A DNA stretch of 5,862 bases, taken from NCBI GenBank assembly GCA_027347545.1, contig DAIEQT010000287.1, positions 1-5,862 on the forward strand, written 5' to 3'. Of the stretch, positions 1 through 5,710 are shown one piece after another. A program made the translations under genes and the position numbers. The notes under the pieces are model-generated. The model made no database searches and had not been told where the DNA came from. It saw only the letters and a list, made by a program, of their open reading frames with translations. This DNA comes from Ignavibacteria bacterium (GTDB taxonomy: Bacteria > Bacteroidota > Ignavibacteria > Ignavibacteriales > Melioribacteraceae). Position 1 is the stretch's first letter, and each line of letters opens with the position of its first letter.

Positions 1-327
1 GCTATTTACTTTTGCGTAGTTCATTAAACTGTGATCGGATGAAACGAGTATTATTAGTTTTCTATTCTTTGTATTATCTCTTTCTTGGCGAATCATATAA
101 TCGGAAATACGGTTGTTAGAGTAAACGATTTTGCCTTTGGAAAGATGAAGCGGTGTGTTAGCATGCCCATCTAAATGAAGTGTAAGATTGCATTTCTTGC
201 CGGCGAAATATCCGTTTAAAAAACTCACTAACTGTGCCCGGCTTGCTTGCTTATCCTTGCTCTGTTTTTGGCTAAGAGATTTAATCTTGCCAATTAGATT
301 ATTACCGTCTATGATATAGTGATTCAT
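1..327 (-). CDS. YacP-like NYN-domain protein (putative RNase), 3' part cut by window edge
   Basis: The frame starts with ATG at 327 and stays open for 109 codons to the window edge, so only the N-terminal part is present. The protein opens MNHYIIDGNNLIGKIKSL, the first strand and acidic motif of NYN/PIN-type nuclease domains (D7 in DGNN). Later acidic positions follow: D76 in NNRISDYMIR, and D98 in IILVSSDHSL, the usual SSD strand end. Together these fit the YacP-like family, whose Bacillus member Rae1 is a ribosome-associated endoribonuclease. RNA cleavage here is inferred from the family, not shown. It lies 83 bases downstream of maf in the same direction. There is no Shine-Dalgarno sequence, and a promoter-like TACTTTTG box ends only four bases before the ATG. 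The family call is fairly safe; the exact substrate is unknown. Confidence 0.8.
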   Translation of the reverse strand, partial: MNHYIIDGNNLIGKIKSLSQKQSKDKQASRAQLVSFLNGYFAGKKCNLTLHLDGHANTPLHLSKGKIVYSNNRISDYMIRQERDNTKNRKLIILVSSDHSLMNYAKVNS

Positions 328-331
328 GTTG

Positions 332-363
332 CAAAAGTAGGAATAAAAAAGTCATCCGAGAAA
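332..363 (-). promoter_or_regulatory. Candidate Bacteroidota-type promoter for the NYN gene
   Basis: Read on the minus strand, TACTTTTG (339 to 332) is a perfect TAnnTTTG -7 box. A weak -33 match, TTTC (363 to 360), sits 20 bases upstream. The same TACTTTTGCA decamer occurs in the tRNA-Ala promoter of this window. The box is so close to the ATG at 327 that transcription would start at or next to the start codon, implying a leaderless or nearly leaderless mRNA. The -33 element is poor, so chance cannot be excluded in AT-rich DNA. Confidence 0.4.
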
Positions 364-410
364 ATCTGATTCGGATTAATCTAAAGTAAGCACAAAATAT
401 TTTGGAAAGA

Positions 411-989
411 CTAAACGATTGTGAGAAGTTCTTTGTAAAGTTTTTGGATTGGCAAGCCGGTAACGTTATAGTAACAACCGTTAATTTTTTCTACAAACAC
501 AGATCCAAAATCATCTTGAATTCCATATGCGCCGGCTTTATCCATCGGGCTTCCGGTTTCAATGTAATCTAAGATTTCATCCCTGGTAAGTTTGCGGAAT
601 GTTACGTAGGTTCTTTCATAAGAAACAATTTTCTTTTTTGTTTTTTGATTAAGAATAGCAAACCCGGTAAATACTTCGTGAGTTCTTCCGCTAAGTTTCA
701 TCAAAATTTTGAAGGCATCTTTCTCATCCTTTGGTTTGCCAATTATCTCATGATCGAGAACGACAATCGTATCCGCGGTAATAATGATTGCATCGCTTAC
801 TTTCTTTGCTGCCTCTTCCATCTTGTGAAGCGATAAACGCTTTACAGTCTGCACCGGATGTTCACCATCAAATATTTCTTCATGCAAATCAACCTGGAAC
901 GATTTAAACTTTATCCCAATTTGCTTTAGCAATTTTCTTCTACGCGGAGATTTGGACGCAAGGAAAATGGGTTGATTAAAATTAATCAT
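411..989 (-). CDS. maf: Maf family nucleoside triphosphate pyrophosphatase (dTTP/UTP type)
   Basis: This complete 192-residue protein is of normal length for Maf. Maf proteins are cytoplasmic house-cleaning enzymes that hydrolyse non-canonical or surplus nucleoside triphosphates to the monophosphate and pyrophosphate. The N-terminal signature LASKSPRRRKLL (residues 10-21) binds the phosphates. The ADT motif (A72 D73 T74) carries the catalytic acid, IIGKPKD (82-88) follows, and SGRTHEVFTG (100-109) is the next conserved block. The C-terminal stretch AGAYGIQDDFGSVFV...CYYNVTGLP (152-180) resembles the YhdE-like dTTP/UTP branch. The ATG at 989 gives the expected short lead-in to the first strand; no clear ribosome-binding site precedes it. 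It starts 30 bases after the FN3-like gene ends and is probably co-transcribed with it. No key residue appears to be missing. The historical name 'septum formation inhibitor' comes from overexpression effects in Bacillus. Confidence 0.95.
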   Translation of the reverse strand: MINFNQPIFLASKSPRRRKLLKQIGIKFKSFQVDLHEEIFDGEHPVQTVKRLSLHKMEEAAKKVSDAIIITADTIVVLDHEIIGKPKDEKDAFKILMKLSGRTHEVFTGFAILNQKTKKKIVSYERTYVTFRKLTRDEILDYIETGSPMDKAGAYGIQDDFGSVFVEKINGCYYNVTGLPIQKLYKELLTIV

Positions 990-1019
990 TAGTATAAAAA
1001 GGAAATGTAATAGATGAGA

Positions 1020-1418
1020 TTAACGGAAAAGAGCTTTTATGCTTCCCCATGTTCTCTTTACGCTGGAAACGTTATGACGAACCGGGACTTCGTTAGAGTA
1101 GCTGGTTGAACCATCATTATCAACTATTTTCAAACGGTAGCTGTAAACTGCATCTGTTACTTTGTAAGCGGAATTATCTACAAACTCATAATTTTTGTCT
1201 TCGCGGGGTTCAACTGTACCAACATAACCAAAACTGCCGTTAACAGTTTTTCTTTCAATTTCATAATGCTTGAGGTTAGTTTCAGCAGAGGCTTGCCAAA
1301 AGACTACGATTGTTCCATCGTTCTGACTTTTTACAGAAAACTTTAAAATACTTGCACCGGCAAATACGATTGCCGATGTAAGAAGTAGTATCGCTATAAG
1401 AATTCTATTTTTCATCAT
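1020..1418 (-). CDS. Small secreted protein with one fibronectin-III-like domain
   Basis: The 132-residue protein has a classic signal peptide: basic MMKNR, a hydrophobic run at about 6-19, and likely cleavage after VFA at residue 20. The mature part of about 112 residues is a single beta-sandwich-like domain. It shows the pattern seen in Bacteroidota FN3-type modules: VVFWQASAETNLKHYEIERK (38-57), then EFVDN (78-82) and YSYRLKIVDNDGSTSYSNEV (92-111). Unlike most such modules it is not part of a large T9SS cargo and has no C-terminal sorting domain. It ends in a short basic tail (VKRTWGSIKALFR). I cannot assign a function; an envelope or periplasmic role is inferred from the signal peptide. 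Translation may start at M1 (1418) or at the adjacent M2 (1415); a GGA lies five bases before M2. It sits between the MATE gene and maf. Confidence 0.8.
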   Translation of the reverse strand: MMKNRILIAILLLTSAIVFAGASILKFSVKSQNDGTIVVFWQASAETNLKHYEIERKTVNGSFGYVGTVEPREDKNYEFVDNSAYKVTDAVYSYRLKIVDNDGSTSYSNEVPVRHNVSSVKRTWGSIKALFR

Positions 1419-1429
1419 TTTCCAGCCAA

Positions 1430-1458
1430 AATATATTTTTCTGCGACCTCATTGTCAA
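1430..1458 (-). promoter_or_regulatory. Candidate promoter for the FN3-like gene and maf
   Basis: In the 50-base gap after the MATE stop, the minus strand reads TTGACA (1458 to 1453), 17 bases, then TATATT (1435 to 1430): a consensus -35 and a one-off -10 for a housekeeping sigma factor. The same bases also nearly fit the Bacteroidota pattern (TTG, 20 bases, TATATTTT). The leader to the ATG at 1418 would be only about five bases. If real, the downstream genes can be expressed independently of the efflux pump. Confidence 0.45.
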
Positions 1459-1468
1459 GGTAAATATC

Positions 1469-2821
1469 CTATACTTTTTCATACTTGTGCCAATTGCCAA
1501 ACCGGAATTTAATGAAGATTGTCGAGGCGAAAATCAGAACATAAAATGGTAATGCAGCCCAAGCTCCAACCAAACCTAATTTCAGAAAGACTCCCAAGAA
1601 ATAGGAAATTGGCACAAAGATAAACCAGTTCACGATTACTTCTGCCATCATTACAAAGAAGGTTGCGCCGGAGGCTTGTAAACCGTTAGCTAGGACTACT
1701 CCAATTCCATAAAAGATTTGCCCGAATCCGGCAATTCTTAAAGCGGGAACAGCAGTTTCAATTACATTATGATCATTTGTCGTTATTGAAAGAACAAGCC
1801 GAGGCGCAATTGTAAAGAAAGCGCCAATTACTACAGTGTAGATCGTTGCGAGTTTGCTAGTTTCAAAACCAAGGTGTTTAGCGGTCTTCATATCCCCGCT
1901 GCCAATAGAATTTCCGACCAAAGTTTGGACAGCAATTCCAAATCCAAAACAAGGAAGAAGAGAAATAAGAAGAGATGAGAAAACAACATTGCTTGCCGCT
2001 TGTTCTACCGTGCCAATTAATCCCGTGATAGAAATGAAACTTAGAAAGCCAACAAGTATGAAAATATTTTGAAGTGAGACAGGCAAAGATATTTTGATAA
2101 TTGAAGCGGCTATTTCCTTAACAAATTTTAGATTTCTGAAATAATGGAACTTCCTTCTATATGATGGCATCAGTGAAACACTGAAATAAAAAATGGCGTC
2201 GCAAATGGTTGCTAACGTAGAGCCAAGTCCGGAACCGGCAAGCCCCATTCCTTTAATCCCGAACGCGCCGTATATCAAAATTATGTTGAAAACAATGTTG
2301 AGAAAGTTTACGAGCAATCCGGAAATCATAAAAATTTTGGTTTTGCCGATACCAAAGAAAAAGCCGCGGTAAGAAACAGTAATAAGAAAGAATGGAATTC
2401 CCATAAAGCGGTAATGCAAAAACTCGCCGGCGTAAAAACCTACTTTATCATCAGCGGCAAAGAATGATGCAATCCGATGTGAAAATCCTACTACACATAG
2501 GCTAACAACAAGTCCAACTAAAAAAGTTAAAATGATAGATGTGTTTAGAACTTTTCCACAGCCCTCATAATTCTTCTCTCCAAATCTTCTTGCAATCAAA
2601 ACATGAGTGCCTGTGGCGAGAGAAGAGAACAAACTAACGACTGCCCAAGTAGCAAGTACGCCAATTCCCATAGCAGCTAAAACGTATTCTGTATCCGGCA
2701 ATCTGCCAACGAGTGCGGTATCAACCAAAGAAACAATCATTTGGGTGGATAAGCCGGCAATTGCGGGTAGAGCAATGCGTAGGATATATTTATAATCTTT
2801 TGATATCGAAAGTAAACTCAT
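1469..2821 (-). CDS. MATE family multidrug/cation efflux transporter
   Basis: The 450-residue, strongly hydrophobic protein has the usual length and the two-lobe pattern of MATE exporters, with twelve expected inner-membrane helices. These exchange Na+ or H+ for drugs, dyes or metabolites. The first lobe has LPAIAGLSTQMIVSLVDTAL (18-37) with an acidic residue in helix 1 (D34), the position used for ion coupling in DinF-like and archaeal MATEs. It is followed by ATGTHVLIARRFGEKNY (69-85). The second lobe repeats the scheme with ISLPVSLQN (244-252) and GFGIAVQTLVGNSIGSGD (293-310), the counterpart of the 69-85 loop. The substrate cannot be read from sequence. The ATG at 2821 gives the usual short cytoplasmic N-terminus; no ribosome-binding site is evident. 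It is the first gene of the minus-strand cluster and is divergent from the double-HTH regulator, with 96 bases between start codons. No truncation is seen. Confidence 0.93.
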   Translation of the reverse strand: MSLLSISKDYKYILRIALPAIAGLSTQMIVSLVDTALVGRLPDTEYVLAAMGIGVLATWAVVSLFSSLATGTHVLIARRFGEKNYEGCGKVLNTSIILTFLVGLVVSLCVVGFSHRIASFFAADDKVGFYAGEFLHYRFMGIPFFLITVSYRGFFFGIGKTKIFMISGLLVNFLNIVFNIILIYGAFGIKGMGLAGSGLGSTLATICDAIFYFSVSLMPSYRRKFHYFRNLKFVKEIAASIIKISLPVSLQNIFILVGFLSFISITGLIGTVEQAASNVVFSSLLISLLPCFGFGIAVQTLVGNSIGSGDMKTAKHLGFETSKLATIYTVVIGAFFTIAPRLVLSITTNDHNVIETAVPALRIAGFGQIFYGIGVVLANGLQASGATFFVMMAEVIVNWFIFVPISYFLGVFLKLGLVGAWAALPFYVLIFASTIFIKFRFGNWHKYEKV

Positions 2822-2917
2822 AAGTTGTAAAGATATTGAATTAAACTCTTGGGTAAAAAAGTTTTCTTAAATTTTACTATTTTGTATTTGAGAACTGCTT
2901 CAACACAAAAGGTGATT

Positions 2918-3463
2918 ATGACAAAGCAGGAAGAATTAAAATATTTGATTCACACTCTCGGCATCAAGCATTCTATGATTGCTGAAAAGCTTGAGATGAA
3001 AGTTCAAACACTCTCCTATCTCATCAATGAAAGTCCACAGTTTGATGATGAGCTCTACAAGCAAATCAAAAAGATAATTGAAGATTACCAGTTTGAGCTA
3101 AACCTCTTTGATGTTGAAACGCCCGATAATTTAGACTTGTTTACAGACGATGGGTTACAGATTGGTATCGGCGAACGGATGAGATTATTCGCACGTAAAA
3201 AATATGGCACACTAAAAAAATTGGCTGAAGCAATGCAAATTTCTCCTCAACAGTTGCAGCAATATATTAGTAGTAAACGGGAACCTGGTACAAGAATTTT
3301 AGCTAAGCTGCTTCGTCTTGGCTGCGACGTAAATTGGCTTCTCGGCGGAAAGGAATCGCTCGAATCTTATAAAATATACAAACTTGAAAGCGAGTTAAGA
3401 CGCTTACAAAGCACTATTACACAAATCCATTCTATTATGCAAAAGACAGAAACAGGTCACTAA
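2918..3463 (+). CDS. Double helix-turn-helix (XRE/Cro-like) transcriptional regulator
   Basis: I choose the ATG at 2918 (181 residues), preceded by AAAAGGTG at a workable distance. An in-frame TTG at 2849 would only add a non-conserved, AT-rich leader. The protein appears to contain two DNA-binding modules. Residues 5-55 resemble a helix-turn-helix (LGIKHSMIAEKLEMKVQTLSYLI). Residues 82-145 form a clearer Cro/C1-like domain (IGERMRLFARKKYGTLKKLAEAM, then ISPQQLQQYISSKREPG, ending GCDVNWLLGG). Residues 149-175 look like a short coiled coil (YKLESELRRLQSTITQI), suggesting dimerisation. No ligand-binding or catalytic domain is visible. Its divergent position next to the MATE gene makes local control of the pump, or autoregulation, plausible; this is inference from context only. 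Confidence 0.82.
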   Translation: MTKQEELKYLIHTLGIKHSMIAEKLEMKVQTLSYLINESPQFDDELYKQIKKIIEDYQFELNLFDVETPDNLDLFTDDGLQIGIGERMRLFARKKYGTLKKLAEAMQISPQQLQQYISSKREPGTRILAKLLRLGCDVNWLLGGKESLESYKIYKLESELRRLQSTITQIHSIMQKTETGH

Positions 3464-3480
3464 GAATAGGTGTTCACGGA

Positions 3481-3498
3481 TTTACTTAAAAAAGTAAA
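3481..3498. terminator. Weak stem-loop between converging regulator and tRNA genes
   Basis: TTTACTT (3481-3487) and AAGTAAA (3492-3498) form a perfect 7-bp stem with an AAAA loop. It lies between the end of the regulator (3463) and the 3' end of the minus-strand tRNA (3527), where a shared terminator would be expected. The stem is almost all A-T, and no long U tract follows on either strand, so it is a poor intrinsic terminator and may have no such role. Confidence 0.25.
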
Positions 3499-3526
3499 CA
3501 ATACACTTTTGGGTTGGATAAATTTG

Positions 3527-3599
3527 TGGAGCTAAACGGGTTCGAACCGATGACCTTCTGAATGCCATTCAGACGCTCTCCCAACTGAGCTATAGCCCC
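3527..3599 (-). tRNA. tRNA-Ala (anticodon GGC)
   Basis: On the minus strand a complete 73-base cloverleaf can be folded. The acceptor stem is GGGGCTA with TAGCTCC, including the G3-U70 wobble pair that marks alanine tRNAs. The D arm is GCTC/GAGC. The anticodon stem TCTGA/TCAGA holds the loop ATGGCAT, giving anticodon GGC, which reads GCC and GCU alanine codons. The T loop is TTCGAAC, and the discriminator base is A at 3527. CCA is not encoded. The T stem (ATCGG/CCGTT) contains one U-U mismatch at pair 50-64; everything else is regular, so the gene is probably functional. It stands alone, with its own promoter between it and the end of phoD. Confidence 0.96.
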
Positions 3600-3619
3600 A
3601 TTATTTGTAAGAACTACTG

Positions 3620-3650
3620 CAAAAGTAATAATCTTGAAACTCTTTTCAAA
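3620..3650 (-). promoter_or_regulatory. Bacteroidota-type promoter of tRNA-Ala
   Basis: On the minus strand TTTG (3650 to 3647) is followed after exactly 19 bases by TACTTTTG (3627 to 3620). This matches both elements and the spacing of the Bacteroidota housekeeping promoter (TTTG, 19-21 bases, TAnnTTTG). It would start transcription roughly a dozen bases before the mature tRNA 5' end at 3599. This is the best promoter in the window and supports the proposed lineage. Confidence 0.75.
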
Positions 3651-3679
3651 TATCTGATAAAACTGCAACAAGCAATTTT

Positions 3680-5005
3680 TTACTTTTTATACTTCAACTC
3701 ATTTTCGTTGATAGAATAATTCCAGATCTCTTTTCCGTTTATATCAAACAAGGTGCATTTAAGCATTCTGTTTTTTGATGCGCCGGAGATTTCAAACCGA
3801 GCGAAATTTCTATCAGCATAAACTGTATTTTCAATTCTAAAAGGATTATCACTAATCTTCGACGGACCGGCAGTGAATGGTGAAACTGTGAAATCATAAA
3901 TTGGATAAGAATTCTCTCTCGCGAGTTTAGAAATCTCACTTCTGTGAATATCTCCATCAATAAAAATTACGCCTTCAATTTTATTTTCTTCAAGTGCACG
4001 GAGAATGCGCTGTTTCTCTTCTGGCGCTCTAGAAAAATTTTCAGTTTCGATATTCGTATTTAAGAACTGCCCGCCGACAGCAACAACTTTGAAAGGCGCT
4101 CGGCTATAGCTTAAGTTATCTATCAGCCAATTAAGTTGATCTTCTCCTAGTATTACTTTTTCTTCATCCTTGCGGTCATTTGGCGTCTTGTTGAAACGGT
4201 CATCAAGCAAGAAAAACTCAACATCGCTCCACTGAAAATATGTTGTTATGCCAGGTTTATCATTTATACCAAAAGAAAGATTAGTCCAAAATAGTTTGAA
4301 TGCTTCAAGTGTGCGTTCTTTGTTCCAAAAACCTCTATCGCTATCGTTAGGTCCAAAATCGTGGTCATCCCAAATTGCATAATGATGAACAGAACCCCAA
4401 AGCGGTTGAAGTTCCGGCAGCGACCTTGTATGAGTATTTCTGTGAATGATTCCGCTCCAGGAATCCCAGTCCCCTTCACGGTAATAAAAATTATCACCGA
4501 GCCAAATCATAAAATCCGGTTTCTTCTCAAGAATGCTTTTGAAAATTTCATGATTAGCACCGTACGGCTTTCCAGGACGATCATATTTAGTTTCGTTCAC
4601 ATAATTACAGCTTCCAATTACAAATGAAAAATTTGGCGGATCGCTTCTCCACTGCCACAGCTTCTGTGTTTGGAATTTCAACTCATAAGGTCTTTTCACT
4701 TTTTTACCATTAATTAACAAATCGTAATTATAAGTTTGCCCTTCATCTAAGTTTTCGCAAATAATCTTGGCAGTAAATCCTTCATCAGCTTTTGTTGTAA
4801 CCTCGTTTGTAAAAAACTTCTTCGCTTTGTCATTAATGTTCCAATAGGAAAATTTTACTTTGGCTTCTTTTGTTGTTTGAACCCAAAGGCAAACTTCACG
4901 CATAGTTGAATAGCCAACCAACGGACCGGATTGAAGTAAGCTTTGTGCGACTGAAAATGAAAATCCTAATAATAATATTAGAAGTGTAATCTTTAGCTTT
5001 TTCAT
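3680..5005 (-). CDS. Secreted PhoD-like alkaline phosphatase/phosphodiesterase
   Basis: I place the start at the ATG at 5005 (441 residues), because AGAGGGA lies just upstream and the product then begins with a clean signal peptide (MKKLKITLLILLLGFSFSVA, likely cleaved before Q21). An upstream in-frame ATG at 5026 would add seven residues that include the ribosome-binding site. Residues of about 22-115 fit the N-terminal Ig-like domain of PhoD proteins. The metallophosphatase domain follows: GSCNY (131-135) with the family's metal-binding Cys, LGDNFY (169-174; GDxxY as in purple acid phosphatases), IWDDHDFGPND (211-221), LLDDR (266-270), LGEDQLNWL (286-294) and GDIHRS (351-356). PhoD enzymes use iron and calcium to cleave phosphomonoesters or phosphodiesters, such as teichoic acid or phospholipid fragments, outside the cytoplasm. 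The substrate here is unknown. There is no T9SS sorting domain, so the periplasm is its likely location. It is divergent from the cytochrome-like lipoprotein gene. Confidence 0.9.
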   Translation of the reverse strand: MKKLKITLLILLLGFSFSVAQSLLQSGPLVGYSTMREVCLWVQTTKEAKVKFSYWNINDKAKKFFTNEVTTKADEGFTAKIICENLDEGQTYNYDLLINGKKVKRPYELKFQTQKLWQWRSDPPNFSFVIGSCNYVNETKYDRPGKPYGANHEIFKSILEKKPDFMIWLGDNFYYREGDWDSWSGIIHRNTHTRSLPELQPLWGSVHHYAIWDDHDFGPNDSDRGFWNKERTLEAFKLFWTNLSFGINDKPGITTYFQWSDVEFFLLDDRFNKTPNDRKDEEKVILGEDQLNWLIDNLSYSRAPFKVVAVGGQFLNTNIETENFSRAPEEKQRILRALEENKIEGVIFIDGDIHRSEISKLARENSYPIYDFTVSPFTAGPSKISDNPFRIENTVYADRNFARFEISGASKNRMLKCTLFDINGKEIWNYSINENELKYKK

Positions 5006-5036
5006 ACTTCCCTCTAAGAATAGCAATAAAATATAT

Positions 5037-5056
5037 TTTTTAGTACCAACTAAAAA
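5037..5056. repeat. 8-bp perfect inverted repeat in the divergent intergenic region
   Basis: TTTTTAGT (5037-5044) and ACTAAAAA (5049-5056) are exact inverse copies around an ACCA centre. It lies between the divergent starts of phoD (5005) and the lipoprotein gene (5108), next to the -33 box of the latter. Its position suggests a regulator-binding site rather than a terminator, because no gene ends here. In AT-rich DNA such a dyad can also arise by chance. Confidence 0.4.
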
Positions 5057-5059
5057 GCA

Positions 5060-5090
5060 TTGAATTCAAGATTCTTGAAGAATATCTTTG
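5060..5090 (+). promoter_or_regulatory. Bacteroidota-type promoter of the lipoprotein gene, with dyad in spacer
   Basis: TTG (5060-5062), a 20-base spacer, then TATCTTTG (5083-5090), a perfect TAnnTTTG box, lie 17 bases before the chosen ATG at 5108. Inside the spacer is a perfect inverted repeat, TTCAAG (5065-5070) / CTTGAA (5074-5079) with an ATT centre. A protein bound there would overlap RNA polymerase, so it is a candidate operator. The promoter match is seen directly; the operator role is inference. Confidence 0.6.
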
Positions 5091-5107
5091 AAACAAAAAA
5101 AGGCGAC

Positions 5108-5509
5108 ATGAAACACTTTCTCACTCTGGTATTCCTAACACTCGTTTTAGGTGTTGTATTTTTAGCTTGCGATGATACATTAACAAACCAAGATATTGAC
5201 AGCAAAGTAATTCCAGCTTCAAATGTAAGCTTTAGCGAATATATACAGCCGGTATTCCAGGTTAAATGTAATAATGCAAACTGCCATAATTCTCGTGATA
5301 GAGCCGGCGGATTGAGTTTGGATAATCACGCGGAAACAACCAGCGATGTTTTAATAGTTTTCCCGGGGATACCGGATAACAGCAAGCTGGTTTGGTCTAT
5401 CGAAGGAAGATCAACTTCGCCAATGCCGCCGGTTGGTTGGCCGCCGTTAACTAAAAATCAAATTGCCGGAATTAGAACTTGGATTAAAGAAGGCGCGAAG
5501 AATAATTGA
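5108..5509 (+). CDS. Small lipoprotein with cytochrome-c-like CX4CH domain
   Basis: The ATG at 5108 (133 residues) is chosen over an in-frame ATG at 5060. It follows AAAAGGCGAC, lies downstream of the promoter boxes, and begins a proper lipoprotein signal (MKHFLTLVFLTLVLGVVFLAC). The lipobox FLAC makes C21 the lipidated residue. The mature part contains VSFSEYIQPVFQVKC (40-54) and a CNNANCH motif (C54, C59, H60). This is the start of small cytochrome-c-like modules often fused to Planctomycete-type or surface proteins, here with four rather than two residues between the cysteines. GGLSLDN (67-73) and SPMPPVGWPPLTKNQIAGIRTWIKEGA (104-130) follow, the latter with M106 as a possible distal haem ligand. 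Covalent haem binding and electron transfer at the membrane surface are therefore likely but not proven. No redox partner is encoded nearby; the neighbour is a divergent phoD. Confidence 0.82.
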   Translation: MKHFLTLVFLTLVLGVVFLACDDTLTNQDIDSKVIPASNVSFSEYIQPVFQVKCNNANCHNSRDRAGGLSLDNHAETTSDVLIVFPGIPDNSKLVWSIEGRSTSPMPPVGWPPLTKNQIAGIRTWIKEGAKNN

Positions 5510-5517
5510 GAATTATT
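5501..5517 (+). terminator. Inverted repeat overlapping the lipoprotein stop codon
   Basis: AATAATT (5501-5507) and AATTATT (5511-5517) form a perfect 7-bp arm pair around GAG, spanning the TGA at 5507-5509. The stem is all A-T with no U tract, so it is a weak terminator candidate. The larger fold-back immediately downstream may do this job instead. Confidence 0.25.
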
Positions 5518-5525
5518 AACTGATG

Positions 5526-5655
5526 TTACGCATTTTCATAATCTTAATCGTAATCTTGCTCGTAATCTGGTTCTAAATCCGATTAAGATTATGATTAAGA
5601 GCCTGCCCCGCGTTGCCGGAGGCAAGGCGGGCAAGATTAAGAATAAACTGCGTAA
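5526..5655. repeat. About 130-base fold-back element with terminal inverted repeats
   Basis: The ends are inverse copies with 10 of 11 bases matching: TTACGCATTTT (5526-5536) against AAACTGCGTAA (5645-5655). Inside is a perfect 15-bp inverted repeat (TCATAATCTTAATCG at 5536-5550, its partner at 5580-5594). There is also a further pair, TAATCTTGC (5551-5559) / GCAAGATTA (5631-5639), and a direct repeat, TCGTAATCT, at 5548-5556 and 5560-5568. GATTAAG occurs three times on the right side. No protein is encoded. The design resembles a non-autonomous miniature repeat or intergenic palindromic element. No clear target-site duplication flanks it. It could also act as a terminator for the upstream gene. 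Confidence 0.55.
5604..5633. repeat. GC-rich hairpin nested in the fold-back element
   Basis: TTGCC (5613-5617) pairs with GGCAA (5621-5625) around GGA. The stem then continues past a G-G mismatch and one bulged C through TGCCC/GGGCA to 5604 and 5633. The local composition is far more GC-rich than the AT-rich surroundings, suggesting a separately acquired palindromic unit inside the larger element. No T run follows, so it is not a typical terminator. Confidence 0.5.
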
Positions 5656-5710
5656 GGTGTGTTAATAAGTATGAGACTGTTTCAAAAAGGTAAAAAAGTC
5701 ATTTTGAGCG

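Noticed and set aside
393..404. Perfect 12-base palindrome CAAAATATTTTG after the maf stop codon
   Set aside because: It has no loop and only A-T core pairs; it is too short and too AT-rich to call a terminator or operator.
2849..2917. Upstream TTG start extending the regulator by 23 residues
   Set aside because: The extension is translated AT-rich intergenic sequence. The ATG at 2918 has a ribosome-binding site and starts just before the first helix.
3486..3671. Open frame of 61 codons on the minus strand over the tRNA (contains NNGAIAQLGERLNG)
   Set aside because: This is the familiar false translation of a tRNA-Ala gene and its promoter, not a protein gene.
3739..4627. Several open frames (60-90 codons) within phoD on both strands
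   Set aside because: They overlap a gene with clear catalytic motifs and have no signal or domain of their own.
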